Source: Bacteriovorax sp.
GTDB taxonomy: Bacteria > Bdellovibrionota > Bacteriovoracia > Bacteriovoracales > Bacteriovoracaceae
Direction: 5' to 3'
Assembly: GCA_014377485.1 (NCBI GenBank)
Contig: JACMPM010000005.1
Location: 1-64,000, forward strand
DNA length: 64,000 nt
Shown here: one piece after another, positions 54,217-61,587 of the stretch
How the letters are laid out: each line of letters opens with the position of its first letter
Numbering within the stretch: the first letter of the stretch is position 1
The notes under the pieces: generated by a model
Told to the model about the DNA's origin: nothing
Database searches by the model: none
What the model saw: only the letters and a program-made list of their open reading frames with translations
Position numbers and translations under genes: made by a program

Positions 54217-54657
54217 ATGAAAAATATTGTTGTCTGCACTGATCTCAATCAAAACAGTCTTGATACTTTAAAATCATTAAATACAAGTCTCGATTTCAAA
54301 GATGCAACTCTTCACTTTGTTCATGTTTTTGAAATTCATATGTATAATGCAGATATTGTCCCAGTTATTTTTCCAACTGAAGTTCAATATCCTGAAATAG
54401 AAAAAAGTACATTGGGTATTTTGGATAAACTCTCTATAGATATTGGAGCGAAAAGCGATCAAGTAAAGTTAAAATGCTTTTTCTCACATTCGCGTGAAGA
54501 AAAAATTAACAGCTACCTAAGCGAAGTAAATGCCAATATGGTGGTTGTGGCCACTCGAGGTAAACACGGCATAGAAGGATTTTTTTCAAGCTCTTTGGCC
54601 GACTTTCTTTGTAAGTATTCACCATGTGATGTTTTGGTTATAAGACCTAAAAAATAA
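54217..54657 (+). CDS. Universal stress protein (UspA fold)
   Basis: 146 residues. MKNIVVCTDLNQNSLDTLKS is the family start, and VVVATRGKHGIEGFFSSSLADFL carries the ATP-binding G-x2-G-x9-G(S/T) region with Ser in the final position in place of Gly-Ser. The end, CDVLVIRPKK, is typical. USPs sense ATP or act under starvation and stress. RBS is GGGGGA 6 bases before the start. Confidence 0.9.
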   Translation: MKNIVVCTDLNQNSLDTLKSLNTSLDFKDATLHFVHVFEIHMYNADIVPVIFPTEVQYPEIEKSTLGILDKLSIDIGAKSDQVKLKCFFSHSREEKINSYLSEVNANMVVVATRGKHGIEGFFSSSLADFLCKYSPCDVLVIRPKK

Positions 54658-54795
54658 AGGCTTGCCCAAGTTTCGTGATACTTAACTGAACGATTAAATA
54701 GGCACTCCTCACTATTTACGGCCCGTCTATCCGGCCGATTTCCTCTTTTTATTCATGAATTTGACCCAAATCATCTTTAGGTGTTAAAATAAATT

Positions 54796-56274
54796 ATGGG
54801 AATTACCGTAATCGACCAAGGCCCTGAGTTGTATTGGTTCGTTAGCAACGCTCTACTGCTAGACGAAATACCTCTCAAGCACCTGCAAAGTATTCAAACT
54901 GGTGAAAGGAATATCCTTCAGGAACTTCCGGAAATTGTCATATTAAATGGCGATGATAAATCTCTGCTCCCAGAACAATTTATTAGTAAAATGAGAAACC
55001 ATGTTTTCGCAAGAAATACTCTTTTTATAGTAATGACCTCCGATACTTCAATTGAATTCAAGAAAGCTCTTCTCATTGCAGGTGCAGGTCAAATCCTTTA
55101 TAGAGGACGTGGATATAGCCCATCTCCTAAATTTTTTGCCAGCCTTGTTAAATGGTTTCTTAATAATAAAAATCCAGACGCTCAAATTTTTGACTACAAA
55201 CCAGTTCCCTTTCCTACCGAAGCTGAATTTACAACTTACGGACGAATTGGATGGATTTCATCAACTCACTGTATGATAGAGGCGAACGTAGATTTAAATC
55301 CAGGCCAGTCAATTGAAATATCAAATTCATTGTTTGATGAATTAGATATTAAAAATGTAAAACTTGAATGTGTTGAAAAAAATAAAGTCGGAAGATACTA
55401 TCAATATGCCAATAGTATTCTTTGTAAAATCTCCTCAAAAGATCAATTTAAAGATCCAAAAAAGCTAGATGCCTGGATTCAAAATAATCACGAAGCTTCT
55501 AAACACAAACCCATTAAAGTCGTTTACTTTGAAAATGATCCTGAATACCGGGATGAAATTAAGCTAATGATTAAAGCTGACAAGCGCTACTGCGCTCGAG
55601 GGTACACTGACTTAAAAGAATTTCAGGAAATACTCGATTATCAACTCCCTCATTTAGTATTAATTGATAGGTCCTTGATTCAAAAAGATAAAGCAAAATT
55701 TGAAGCGATGAGGACTTTTGTTAAGTCTCATTTTTGTTATTGTGTGACTTACGCTAACAGCGAATTATTCAGTGTAGAAGAATTTAAAAAAAATTATGAG
55801 TTTGCAATGCATTCACCTACCCCTATTGATCTTCCGCTTCTCGAATCTATGATTCAAAAGCTAGAAGAAAAATTACCCGATAATTTAAAAACAGATGATA
55901 AAAAAATTTATTTTAACAAACATTCCGGCTATAGCCGATTAAGTTTGCATGCAAGCTGTAAACTAACTGAAATTGCCATAAACGGAGCTGGAGTAGAGCT
56001 GCCTTTTAGCATCAGTAATTTTTGTGCTTGTGAAATTTCCAGCAATGCGTTCAGTGTAGCCAATTTGGGTCGCGCTCAATTTTTTAGATCTTTTATAAGC
56101 AAGGCCAATAATGACAGCACGAAAGGAAAATATCATCGTCTAGTCTTCATGGGACAAAACGTGAAGGACAACGATTTAGTTAAAGAGGCCATTGAGCTCA
56201 TCACTGAATTTGGATATGAACGATGGCTCAAGGGTGAAACCCAAGCTGATGAAAGTAAAATCAAAAAACCTTAG
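54796..56274 (+). CDS. Duplicated receiver-like/PilZ-like regulator
   Basis: 492 residues with an apparent internal duplication. Residues about 1-125 look like a receiver (LPEIVILNGDD; ITLFIVMTSDTS-like strand; AGAGQILYRG). About 130-220 is PilZ-like (TYGRIGWISSTHCMIEANV, LNPGQSIEI). About 240-345 is a second receiver with IKVVYFENDPEY, LVLIDRSLI (candidate phospho-Asp) and HSPTPIDLPLL. About 365-480 is another PilZ-like unit (SRLSLHASCKLTEIAINGAG, VELPFSI). RxxxR c-di-GMP motifs are not obvious, so ligand binding is uncertain. Cytoplasmic, monocistronic. Confidence 0.6.
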   Translation: MGITVIDQGPELYWFVSNALLLDEIPLKHLQSIQTGERNILQELPEIVILNGDDKSLLPEQFISKMRNHVFARNTLFIVMTSDTSIEFKKALLIAGAGQILYRGRGYSPSPKFFASLVKWFLNNKNPDAQIFDYKPVPFPTEAEFTTYGRIGWISSTHCMIEANVDLNPGQSIEISNSLFDELDIKNVKLECVEKNKVGRYYQYANSILCKISSKDQFKDPKKLDAWIQNNHEASKHKPIKVVYFENDPEYRDEIKLMIKADKRYCARGYTDLKEFQEILDYQLPHLVLIDRSLIQKDKAKFEAMRTFVKSHFCYCVTYANSELFSVEEFKKNYEFAMHSPTPIDLPLLESMIQKLEEKLPDNLKTDDKKIYFNKHSGYSRLSLHASCKLTEIAINGAGVELPFSISNFCACEISSNAFSVANLGRAQFFRSFISKANNDSTKGKYHRLVFMGQNVKDNDLVKEAIELITEFGYERWLKGETQADESKIKKP

Positions 56275-56280
56275 TCTTAA

Positions 56281-56892
56281 TTATCTATGCAAGTCTGCAT
56301 ATTTATCTTCAGCATGTTTCCAATTCACTACTTTCCACCAAGCCTGAATAAATCCGGGTCTTTCATTTTTATATCTCAAGTAATAAGCATGCTCCCAAAC
56401 ATCTAGCACTAGGAGTGGACTCCCCTTTGTTGGACAAACATCCATTAAAGGATTTTCATGATTATGTGTCTGAATAATTTGCAATTCTTGTTTTTCATCC
56501 AAGATAAGCCAAACCCACCCTGAAGCAAAAAGATCAGTAGCAGTTTCAGTGAATTTTTTTTCAAAACTTTCAATTGTCTTCCATTTTTTTTCAATTGCAG
56601 TTTTTAGTGGACCAATGCAATCTCGATAATTGGGAGTCATGGAATTCCAAAAAAAACTATGATTATAAAGTCCACCTCCATTATTTTTTATCGCTGGTTC
56701 ATACTTAGAGATATTTGAAAAAAGCTTTTCAAGTGTTTCAATTCCCTGAGTATTAGTATGTTCTATTGCCTCCATAAACTTCTCATAATATTTCCGGTGA
56801 TGTTTATTGTAATGAAGATCCATGGTTTGAGCATCGATACATGCATCCAAAGCATTTAAGGCATAAGGAAGTTCTGGGAATTGAAATTTCAT
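56281..56892 (-). CDS. Iron/manganese superoxide dismutase
   Basis: Start placed at ATG 56892 (MKFQFPELPYALNALD) behind GAGGAG; a start at 56910 would precede that site. 203 residues. Metal ligands: His in MDLHYNKHHRKYY, His in LYNHSFFWNSM, Asp and His in LDVWEHAYYLRY. NNGGGLYNHSFFW is Mn-like, but THNHENPLM has His where MnSOD has Gln and FeSOD has Ala, as in some cambialistic enzymes. Converts superoxide to peroxide and oxygen. No signal peptide, so cytoplasmic. Confidence 0.93.
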   Translation of the reverse strand: MKFQFPELPYALNALDACIDAQTMDLHYNKHHRKYYEKFMEAIEHTNTQGIETLEKLFSNISKYEPAIKNNGGGLYNHSFFWNSMTPNYRDCIGPLKTAIEKKWKTIESFEKKFTETATDLFASGWVWLILDEKQELQIIQTHNHENPLMDVCPTKGSPLLVLDVWEHAYYLRYKNERPGFIQAWWKVVNWKHAEDKYADLHR

Positions 56893-57098
56893 AAAGACTC
56901 CTCTGTTCAATCATTATTGAATACATTGGATGCTGACATTAAAAATTCGATTTATAAAATAGTTTTTATTCGAATAATTTTAAATTAAAATCATAACGAA
57001 TTACTATAAATACCATTAATATTTTGTATTTTATTAACACTTGGCTTTAATGCATTTTGATATAACGAAATCAATAAACCAAACGCCGGGAGTTTGTA

Positions 57099-57266
57099 AT
57101 GATTAATAAAAACTTAAGATTAAATAATATGAAAACAAACACCCAAAAGACTGATGAAAAAAAAGAAGCTTGCGATTCTAAAATTAAAGAAATGCAAGAA
57201 CGGGACTTCAAGGCGAGGCAATCAAGAGAACGTGATATAAAAATTGAACAATCCAAGAAAAAATAA
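57099..57266 (+). CDS. Small charged protein of 55 residues
   Basis: ATG at 57099 follows GGGAG by 7 bases. The frame is open for 55 codons, giving a Lys/Glu/Asp-rich chain (KTNTQKTDEKKEACDSKIKE, MQERDFKARQSRERD). No hydrophobic core is evident; it should be a helix or disordered. One Cys. Family not recognised. The opposite strand here is open too, but it has no ribosome site. Lies between SOD and the secreted endonuclease. Confidence 0.55.
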   Translation: MINKNLRLNNMKTNTQKTDEKKEACDSKIKEMQERDFKARQSRERDIKIEQSKKK

Positions 57267-57460
57267 AATTGGAATAAGTGGAAATTAACGAAAATCAGGC
57301 CGGATCCACTAGAGTTACCCCCTATGTAGCCTCACATATTCTTACATCGATATCATTGTAACTAAATTATAATGAAATCCTGACTATCTCCACCTGTTCA
57401 AGACATTTTTGCTAGTCTAGATTAAACTTACGCAATAACTCCATGAAGGAATCATTGATT

Positions 57461-58336
57461 ATGAAAAGTATTAAGAATAAATTCTATTTCTCGGTTTTTC
57501 TTCTTCTCTCTTTGACTTTTAATAATCTGGCCCTCGCCAAAATCGAAGTGGTCCTAGGAAGCGCTCCTCTCGACGGAAATCCAAACTTAGCCCTTAAAGC
57601 TCCTTCCAACGATGCCAGCGAAATTATCATCTCCAGAGACCAATATGTGATCTCCTACAATAAACTACGCCGTTCCCCTAACTGGATAGCCTGGAAACTT
57701 GAAGTAGATCAAATTGGGCATTCTGGTCGTTCTAATAATTTTTCAGTTGATGCAGATCTAGAAACTTATTTGAACCAGTCTCAGGCTAACCTTCATGCTG
57801 TTGATCCAATTGAATATAAGGGAAGTTGTTTTGATCGAGGACATCAAATTCCTAGTGCAGATAGAACTGACACGACCGAAAACAATCAAATGACTTTTGT
57901 TATGAGTAATATGATTCCACAAACTCCCTATCTCAACAGAGTTGTGTGGGAACATTTGGAACAATACACGCGTGATTTAGTCCAGAAACAGGGCAAGAAA
58001 GTCTATATAATAGCAGGTCCAATATACGATCTGGATTTTGGGCTCATTGGTCCTAATAAAGATATTCCAGTTCCTTCAAAAGATTTTAAAGTGATTATCA
58101 TCCTTGATGCCAACCAGACTCCTGAGGACATCAATAGCAACACTCAAATTATATCTGTAATTATGCCCAACACATTACAAGACGGCTCAAATCCATTGGC
58201 AGATAAGACTCAACTCTGTAAAGCGCTATCGCCTGGACCGCTTGATCGAAATGACTGGGTAAAATATAAAACGACTTTGTCTGAAATAGAGAAATTATCT
58301 GGATTAAAAATACTTTCAGCTAAGGCCAAAATATAA
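57461..58336 (+). CDS. Secreted DNA/RNA non-specific endonuclease
   Basis: Start placed at ATG 57461 (MKSIKNKFYFSVFLLLSLTF) with a signal peptide ending ALA; an ATG 18 bases earlier is possible. 291 residues. The NucA/EndA signature DRGHQIPSADRT holds the catalytic His, and NMIPQTPYLNRVVWEHLE has the Mg-binding Asn. VYIIAGPIYD follows. It degrades DNA and RNA outside the cytoplasm, as predators do with prey nucleic acid; the specific role is inference. A strong hairpin follows. Confidence 0.92.
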   Translation: MKSIKNKFYFSVFLLLSLTFNNLALAKIEVVLGSAPLDGNPNLALKAPSNDASEIIISRDQYVISYNKLRRSPNWIAWKLEVDQIGHSGRSNNFSVDADLETYLNQSQANLHAVDPIEYKGSCFDRGHQIPSADRTDTTENNQMTFVMSNMIPQTPYLNRVVWEHLEQYTRDLVQKQGKKVYIIAGPIYDLDFGLIGPNKDIPVPSKDFKVIIILDANQTPEDINSNTQIISVIMPNTLQDGSNPLADKTQLCKALSPGPLDRNDWVKYKTTLSEIEKLSGLKILSAKAKI

Positions 58337-58363
58337 AAAGGTGATCATATAGATCACCTTTTT
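58336..58363 (+). terminator. Terminator after the endonuclease gene
   Basis: GGTGATC (58340-58346) pairs with GATCACC (58352-58358) around a five-base loop, flanked by A-runs and T-runs. Bidirectional: it also lies at the end of the minus small gene at 58371. Confidence 0.9.
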
Positions 58364-58370
58364 TAAAAAA

Positions 58371-58484
58371 CTAGCCTTTGCTCTTTGCCTTTTCTTTTTT
58401 CTTGTCTTGCTTTTCTTTTGTAGTCAATTTAGGTTTCCCTTTTTCTTTGCCTTTATCTCTTCCTTTTTCTTGTCCTTTTGCCAT
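58371..58484 (-). CDS. Lys-rich 37-residue protein
   Basis: ATG at 58484 on the minus strand follows GGGAGG by 6 bases, a near-ideal ribosome site. The chain is MAKGQEKGRDKGKEKGKPK, then LTTKEKQDKKKEKAKSKG, almost all Lys, Glu, Gly and Gln. Small basic proteins of the MAKGQxKGxxKKxxKKPKK kind are known from many proteobacteria, without a firm role. The codon bias and ribosome site make translation likely. Convergent to the endonuclease gene with the shared hairpin between. Confidence 0.6.
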   Translation of the reverse strand: MAKGQEKGRDKGKEKGKPKLTTKEKQDKKKEKAKSKG

Positions 58485-58779
58485 TTGGGCCTCCCATAAA
58501 ATTTGTATTAGAACTTATATCTATAATATCATCAAAATTTATATATTTTTCAATAAATCATTCAAAGAAAATATATTTTTTAAGTTTTAATCTAAAATTT
58601 ACCCCAGCATTGGAAGCGATCTCTCGGGATCTGTGCAAGAAGTAACATTGACATAATATTTGTAAGATAAAAGATCACTATAAAATTTATAAGAATTATA
58701 TATTTTTTTTCTTAACATTAATGGCAGATCCTCAAGTTAGCTGAAAACTACAATAGTTTTCTTAACCTGGGAGTATAAA
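58485..58779. other. AT-rich spacer, no gene seen
   Basis: About 295 bp between the Lys-rich gene (minus) and the Gln/Ser/Gly-rich gene (plus), so it should contain promoters for both. Very AT-rich with no RNA gene or clear repeat. A GGGAG ribosome site lies close to ATG 58780. Confidence 0.4.
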
Positions 58780-59145
58780 ATGCCAAAATATAATACGGGA
58801 AGCGAATCTTCAAGCAATCAATCTGATAAATCAAAAACTGACCAACAATCTGGCCAAGGACAATCACAGCCAGGTAAATCGGGAAGTGGACAAAGCCAAC
58901 AATCTGGCATGGGACAACAGCAACAAAATAAAACTGGCCAGGGATTGGGCCAAAATAAATCAGGGCAATCTGGAATGAGTCAACAAACAAATCCCACCAA
59001 AGATAGTTCAAAAATGGGCGGCACAAAATCTTCTTCTAGTTACAAATCAAGTGATGAAGATTCTGCTGATGAAATCAAACAAGGTGGACAACGTTTTTCT
59101 CAGGACAAGCTAAAAAATCAAGAAAACAACACTTGGGATAAATAA
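58780..59145 (+). CDS. Gln/Ser/Gly-rich low-complexity protein
   Basis: 121 residues, no signal peptide. Residues 9-80 are mostly Gln, Ser, Gly, Lys and Asn in loose QSGxGQ repeats, prion-like in composition. The C-terminal 40 residues are charged and end EIKQGGQRFSQDKLKNQENN. The KQGGQRF part resembles the KGG motif of stress-induced proteins, but loosely. No fold can be predicted; disorder is likely. RBS GGGAG 8 bases before the start supports translation. Followed by a hairpin at 59161. Confidence 0.6.
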   Translation: MPKYNTGSESSSNQSDKSKTDQQSGQGQSQPGKSGSGQSQQSGMGQQQQNKTGQGLGQNKSGQSGMSQQTNPTKDSSKMGGTKSSSSYKSSDEDSADEIKQGGQRFSQDKLKNQENNTWDK

Positions 59146-59158
59146 TTACTTGTTAAAT

Positions 59159-59182
59159 AGAGAGGGCAGCAATGCCCTCTTA
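59159..59182 (+). terminator. Terminator-like hairpin after the low-complexity gene
   Basis: AGAGGGC (59161-59167) pairs with GCCCTCT (59174-59180) around a six-base loop. The downstream T-run is short (TATATTGTTT), so termination may be partial. Confidence 0.7.
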
Positions 59183-59367
59183 TATTGTTTATTTAAATCG
59201 TATATTTATCAAAAAAAACCTTCATTTAAATCGAAGTTTAATCAAAAGAAAAGAAGGTAATATGCTTGCTGGTATTTAGCTTAGAATCTAAGATGATAAA
59301 AAACACCTGATTCACTCATTAAATTTTCTATTAAAGAGAGAATCAGATGCATTTCTTCATCAGGTTT

Positions 59368-59607
59368 TTAAATCCTGATTTTTTCATTTTTATATGAATG
59401 ATGAAGCTTTCTTCTAAGAGTATGTCTTGCTTTATTATATTCTTTTCTAGATCGGTCTTTGGCATGACGATATACTTTTCCAATATTAAATGAAATGAGG
59501 TCAATATGTTCCCGCAATTCTTCAAGCTCATGCTCACTTGATCTGCTACGTTTTGCTTTTGTTGTTTGTTCAGACATTAAACTATCTTCCCACATATTCT
59601 CTACCAT
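59368..59607 (-). CDS. Small basic helical protein
   Basis: 79 residues from ATG 59607 (MVENMWEDSLMSEQ); alternatives are an in-frame GTG at 59616 and an ATG at 59577. GGGGGAG lies shortly upstream, closest to the GTG. The chain is helical and highly basic: RSSEHELEELREHIDLISFN then YRHAKDRSRKEYNKARHTL. No membrane helix, so it is not a full DUF883/ElaB protein, though the N-terminal half recalls that family's helix. DNA or ribosome binding is possible but unsupported. The frame at 59343-59537 is a shadow. Confidence 0.5.
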   Translation of the reverse strand: MVENMWEDSLMSEQTTKAKRSRSSEHELEELREHIDLISFNIGKVYRHAKDRSRKEYNKARHTLRRKLHHSYKNEKIRI

Positions 59608-59710
59608 CACCTTCACTTGCTCCCCCTTAAAGATTTTCTGTTGCTGTAAATATTTCCAAAAAGACTAAAAAATAAAAAATATAAAATATAAAATAATTAA
59701 ATGAAAAAAG

Positions 59711-60694
59711 TTATGTATATAATTGGTGAATTTGTGGATTTGAAATTAGTTTTTTAAAAGACGGATTTGCTTGCTCACACAAGTCTTTAAATGACTTTGA
59801 AAATGCTTTAACTAACGAATCCTCCTTATTAAGTGGATGACAACCCAGGGTAATATGATAGTCCCAAAATCCTAAATTAGATCCGAGACATTTTAAATAA
59901 TTTTCTTTTATTTCTGTAGAAACATGAAGTAGAGGAAGAAAAGAAAATCCCAATTCATTATGAACGGATCTCACAAGTGTAGTAATATTATCGCTTTCAA
60001 AAACGACTCTCTTCTCAATTTGATTATCATTAAAGAACTTATCTATTTGAGTACGTAATTCAAAACTGTTTGAGGGTAAAACCCATTGGATATCTTTGCA
60101 CTTTGCAAGTTCACTAATCACTAAATCATTGTCAGTAAGACTAGTGCAAGTGATATTTTGCCATTTACTTGAACAGCACAAGACAACTGGAACACTCGCC
60201 TCTTCCAAACTGATAAATTCTGAATCATTTATTACTTGTGCGGTAATAACCGTATCTATTTCTTTAAAATGCAGATGATCTAATAGTTGATTGAGAGGTC
60301 CAGATAGTAGATTGACTTGAGGTCTTTGCTCTGGAGAGAAATGATTTAAGAAGTTGCTTACGATCTCTGAAACAAACTCTTTTTCTACATCATCAGAGAC
60401 GCCAATGTGAATTTTTCTTTTTGCAGTTGGAGTACCCTTCGTCACAACTGTTGTCATCTTTTCAGCTAATTCAAACATCTGTTTGCAGTAATCATAAATA
60501 ATTATGCCTGATGGAGTCAGTTGGTTTCTTCTTCCCACTTTTTCAAAAAGTTTCAAATCAAGTGAATCTTCTAAAACTTTTAACTGACTACTTAAGCTTG
60601 GCTGACTAATATGCAAATGTTCTGAAGCTTTTGTAATACCACCAGATTTTGCAGCAATGTAAAAATAATATAGATGATTGAAATTATAATTCAC
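59711..60694 (-). CDS. LysR-family regulator, NhaR-like
   Basis: Start placed at GTG 60694 (MNYNFNHLYYFYIAAKSG), 5 bases after GAGG; the longer frame from 60751 begins with an unlikely Cys/His-rich stretch. 327 residues. The helix-turn-helix is ITKASEHLHISQPSLSSQLKVLED and the start NYNHLYYF matches NhaR-type LysR proteins closely. The C-terminal effector domain has KIHIGVSDDVEKEFV. It is divergent from the BON-protein and antiporter genes, and NhaR regulates sodium/proton antiport, so those are its likely targets. Confidence 0.88.
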   Translation of the reverse strand: MNYNFNHLYYFYIAAKSGGITKASEHLHISQPSLSSQLKVLEDSLDLKLFEKVGRRNQLTPSGIIIYDYCKQMFELAEKMTTVVTKGTPTAKRKIHIGVSDDVEKEFVSEIVSNFLNHFSPEQRPQVNLLSGPLNQLLDHLHFKEIDTVITAQVINDSEFISLEEASVPVVLCCSSKWQNITCTSLTDNDLVISELAKCKDIQWVLPSNSFELRTQIDKFFNDNQIEKRVVFESDNITTLVRSVHNELGFSFLPLLHVSTEIKENYLKCLGSNLGFWDYHITLGCHPLNKEDSLVKAFSKSFKDLCEQANPSFKKLISNPQIHQLYT

Positions 60695-60981
60695 AGTTTC
60701 CTCACTATGCTTTAAGCAGTGACGATGACATAAAAAAAAACACTTTATCAAGTCGACACTTGTTATTTACTTAAAAGCATTTGAGCCTAAAGCCACATTG
60801 CATGGGGCATAAACTCGCAAACAATTTGATAACTATATTTTTAATGCATAAGCAAACTATATAACTCATAAAGAAAAGGTCTCAGTATTAAAAGCAAAGT
60901 CTGGCAAAGTCTTTGCAATATTTATAATTAACTCACGTGGATAGTGTTCAGGAAAACTTAATGGAATAAGGAGATGAAAAA

Positions 60982-61380
60982 ATGAACAAGTGGACTAAAG
61001 CATTTCTTGTTTGCTTGGGATTATTAGCAATTGCAAGTAGGGCAGATGAGTCTTTTCAATCTCCTTTGCAATCAATAGCTTCTAAATCTTCTTCCATTGA
61101 GATTACAAAAACTTCGTACGAACAACTTGCCTTTGATGCTCAAGCAAATAAACCTCGAGATTTAGATTTGGTAAGAAAAATTAGAAAAGAATTAACACTT
61201 GATAGAAACCTTTCGACTAATGGAAAAAATGTAAAAATTATTATCGTAGATAAAGAAATAACTCTAAAAGGACCAGTTAAGTCTGATGGAGAAAAAACAA
61301 GAATATTAAATATCATTTCTAAACTTTCAAGTGATCATACGATTCGCAATCAGTTAGAAGTCGCAAGAAATAATTATTAA
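60982..61380 (+). CDS. Exported BON-domain protein
   Basis: 132 residues with a signal peptide ending ASRAD. Residues about 58-125 form one BON domain: LDLVRKIRKELTLDRNLSTN, VKIIIVDKEITLKGPVKSD and KTRILNIISKLSSDHTIRNQ. BON domains bind phospholipid or periplasmic partners and occur in osmotically induced proteins such as OsmY. It is first in a likely operon with the 45-residue membrane protein and the antiporter. RBS is AAGGAG. Confidence 0.88.
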   Translation: MNKWTKAFLVCLGLLAIASRADESFQSPLQSIASKSSSIEITKTSYEQLAFDAQANKPRDLDLVRKIRKELTLDRNLSTNGKNVKIIIVDKEITLKGPVKSDGEKTRILNIISKLSSDHTIRNQLEVARNNY

Positions 61381-61407
61381 TTCTTATAAAACGATAGGAG
61401 GAATTCT

Positions 61408-61545
61408 GTGAAAAAAATACAACCATTTATAAATAATATGAAAGATGAAGCTGGGAAAGTAGGTGTACCTATTTTGATGTATCTCCTAGGAGTTCCAGGA
61501 TTTGTAGTCGTCTTCGCATGGTTATTTTACTTTAGACATAAATAA
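61408..61545 (+). CDS. Single-helix membrane protein of 45 residues
   Basis: GTG start at 61408 follows AGGAGG by 6 bases, an ideal site. The frame encodes 45 residues: a polar start (MKKIQPFINNMKDEAGKVG), then a membrane helix (VPILMYLLGVPGFVVVFAWL) and a basic end (FYFRHK). It lies between the BON gene and the antiporter and is probably co-transcribed. Role unknown; it might be a small subunit or regulator of the antiporter, which is inference only. Confidence 0.65.
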   Translation: MKKIQPFINNMKDEAGKVGVPILMYLLGVPGFVVVFAWLFYFRHK

Positions 61546-61587
61546 TTTTACCAAAGTTAATAATTCTTACTACAACTTGTTGGCTCT

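Noticed and set aside
57071-57256. 61-codon minus-strand frame opposite the 55-residue gene
   Set aside because: No ribosome site, and its composition is that of an image of the charged plus-strand gene.
58378-58590. 70-codon plus-strand frame over the Lys-rich gene
   Set aside because: Phe/Ser/Leu-rich composition is the antisense of Lys-rich codons, while the minus frame has an ideal GGGAGG site.
59281-59370. Possible hairpin between ACCTGAT and ATCAGGT
   Set aside because: The arms are more than 50 bases apart with imperfect pairing, and no clear function fits.
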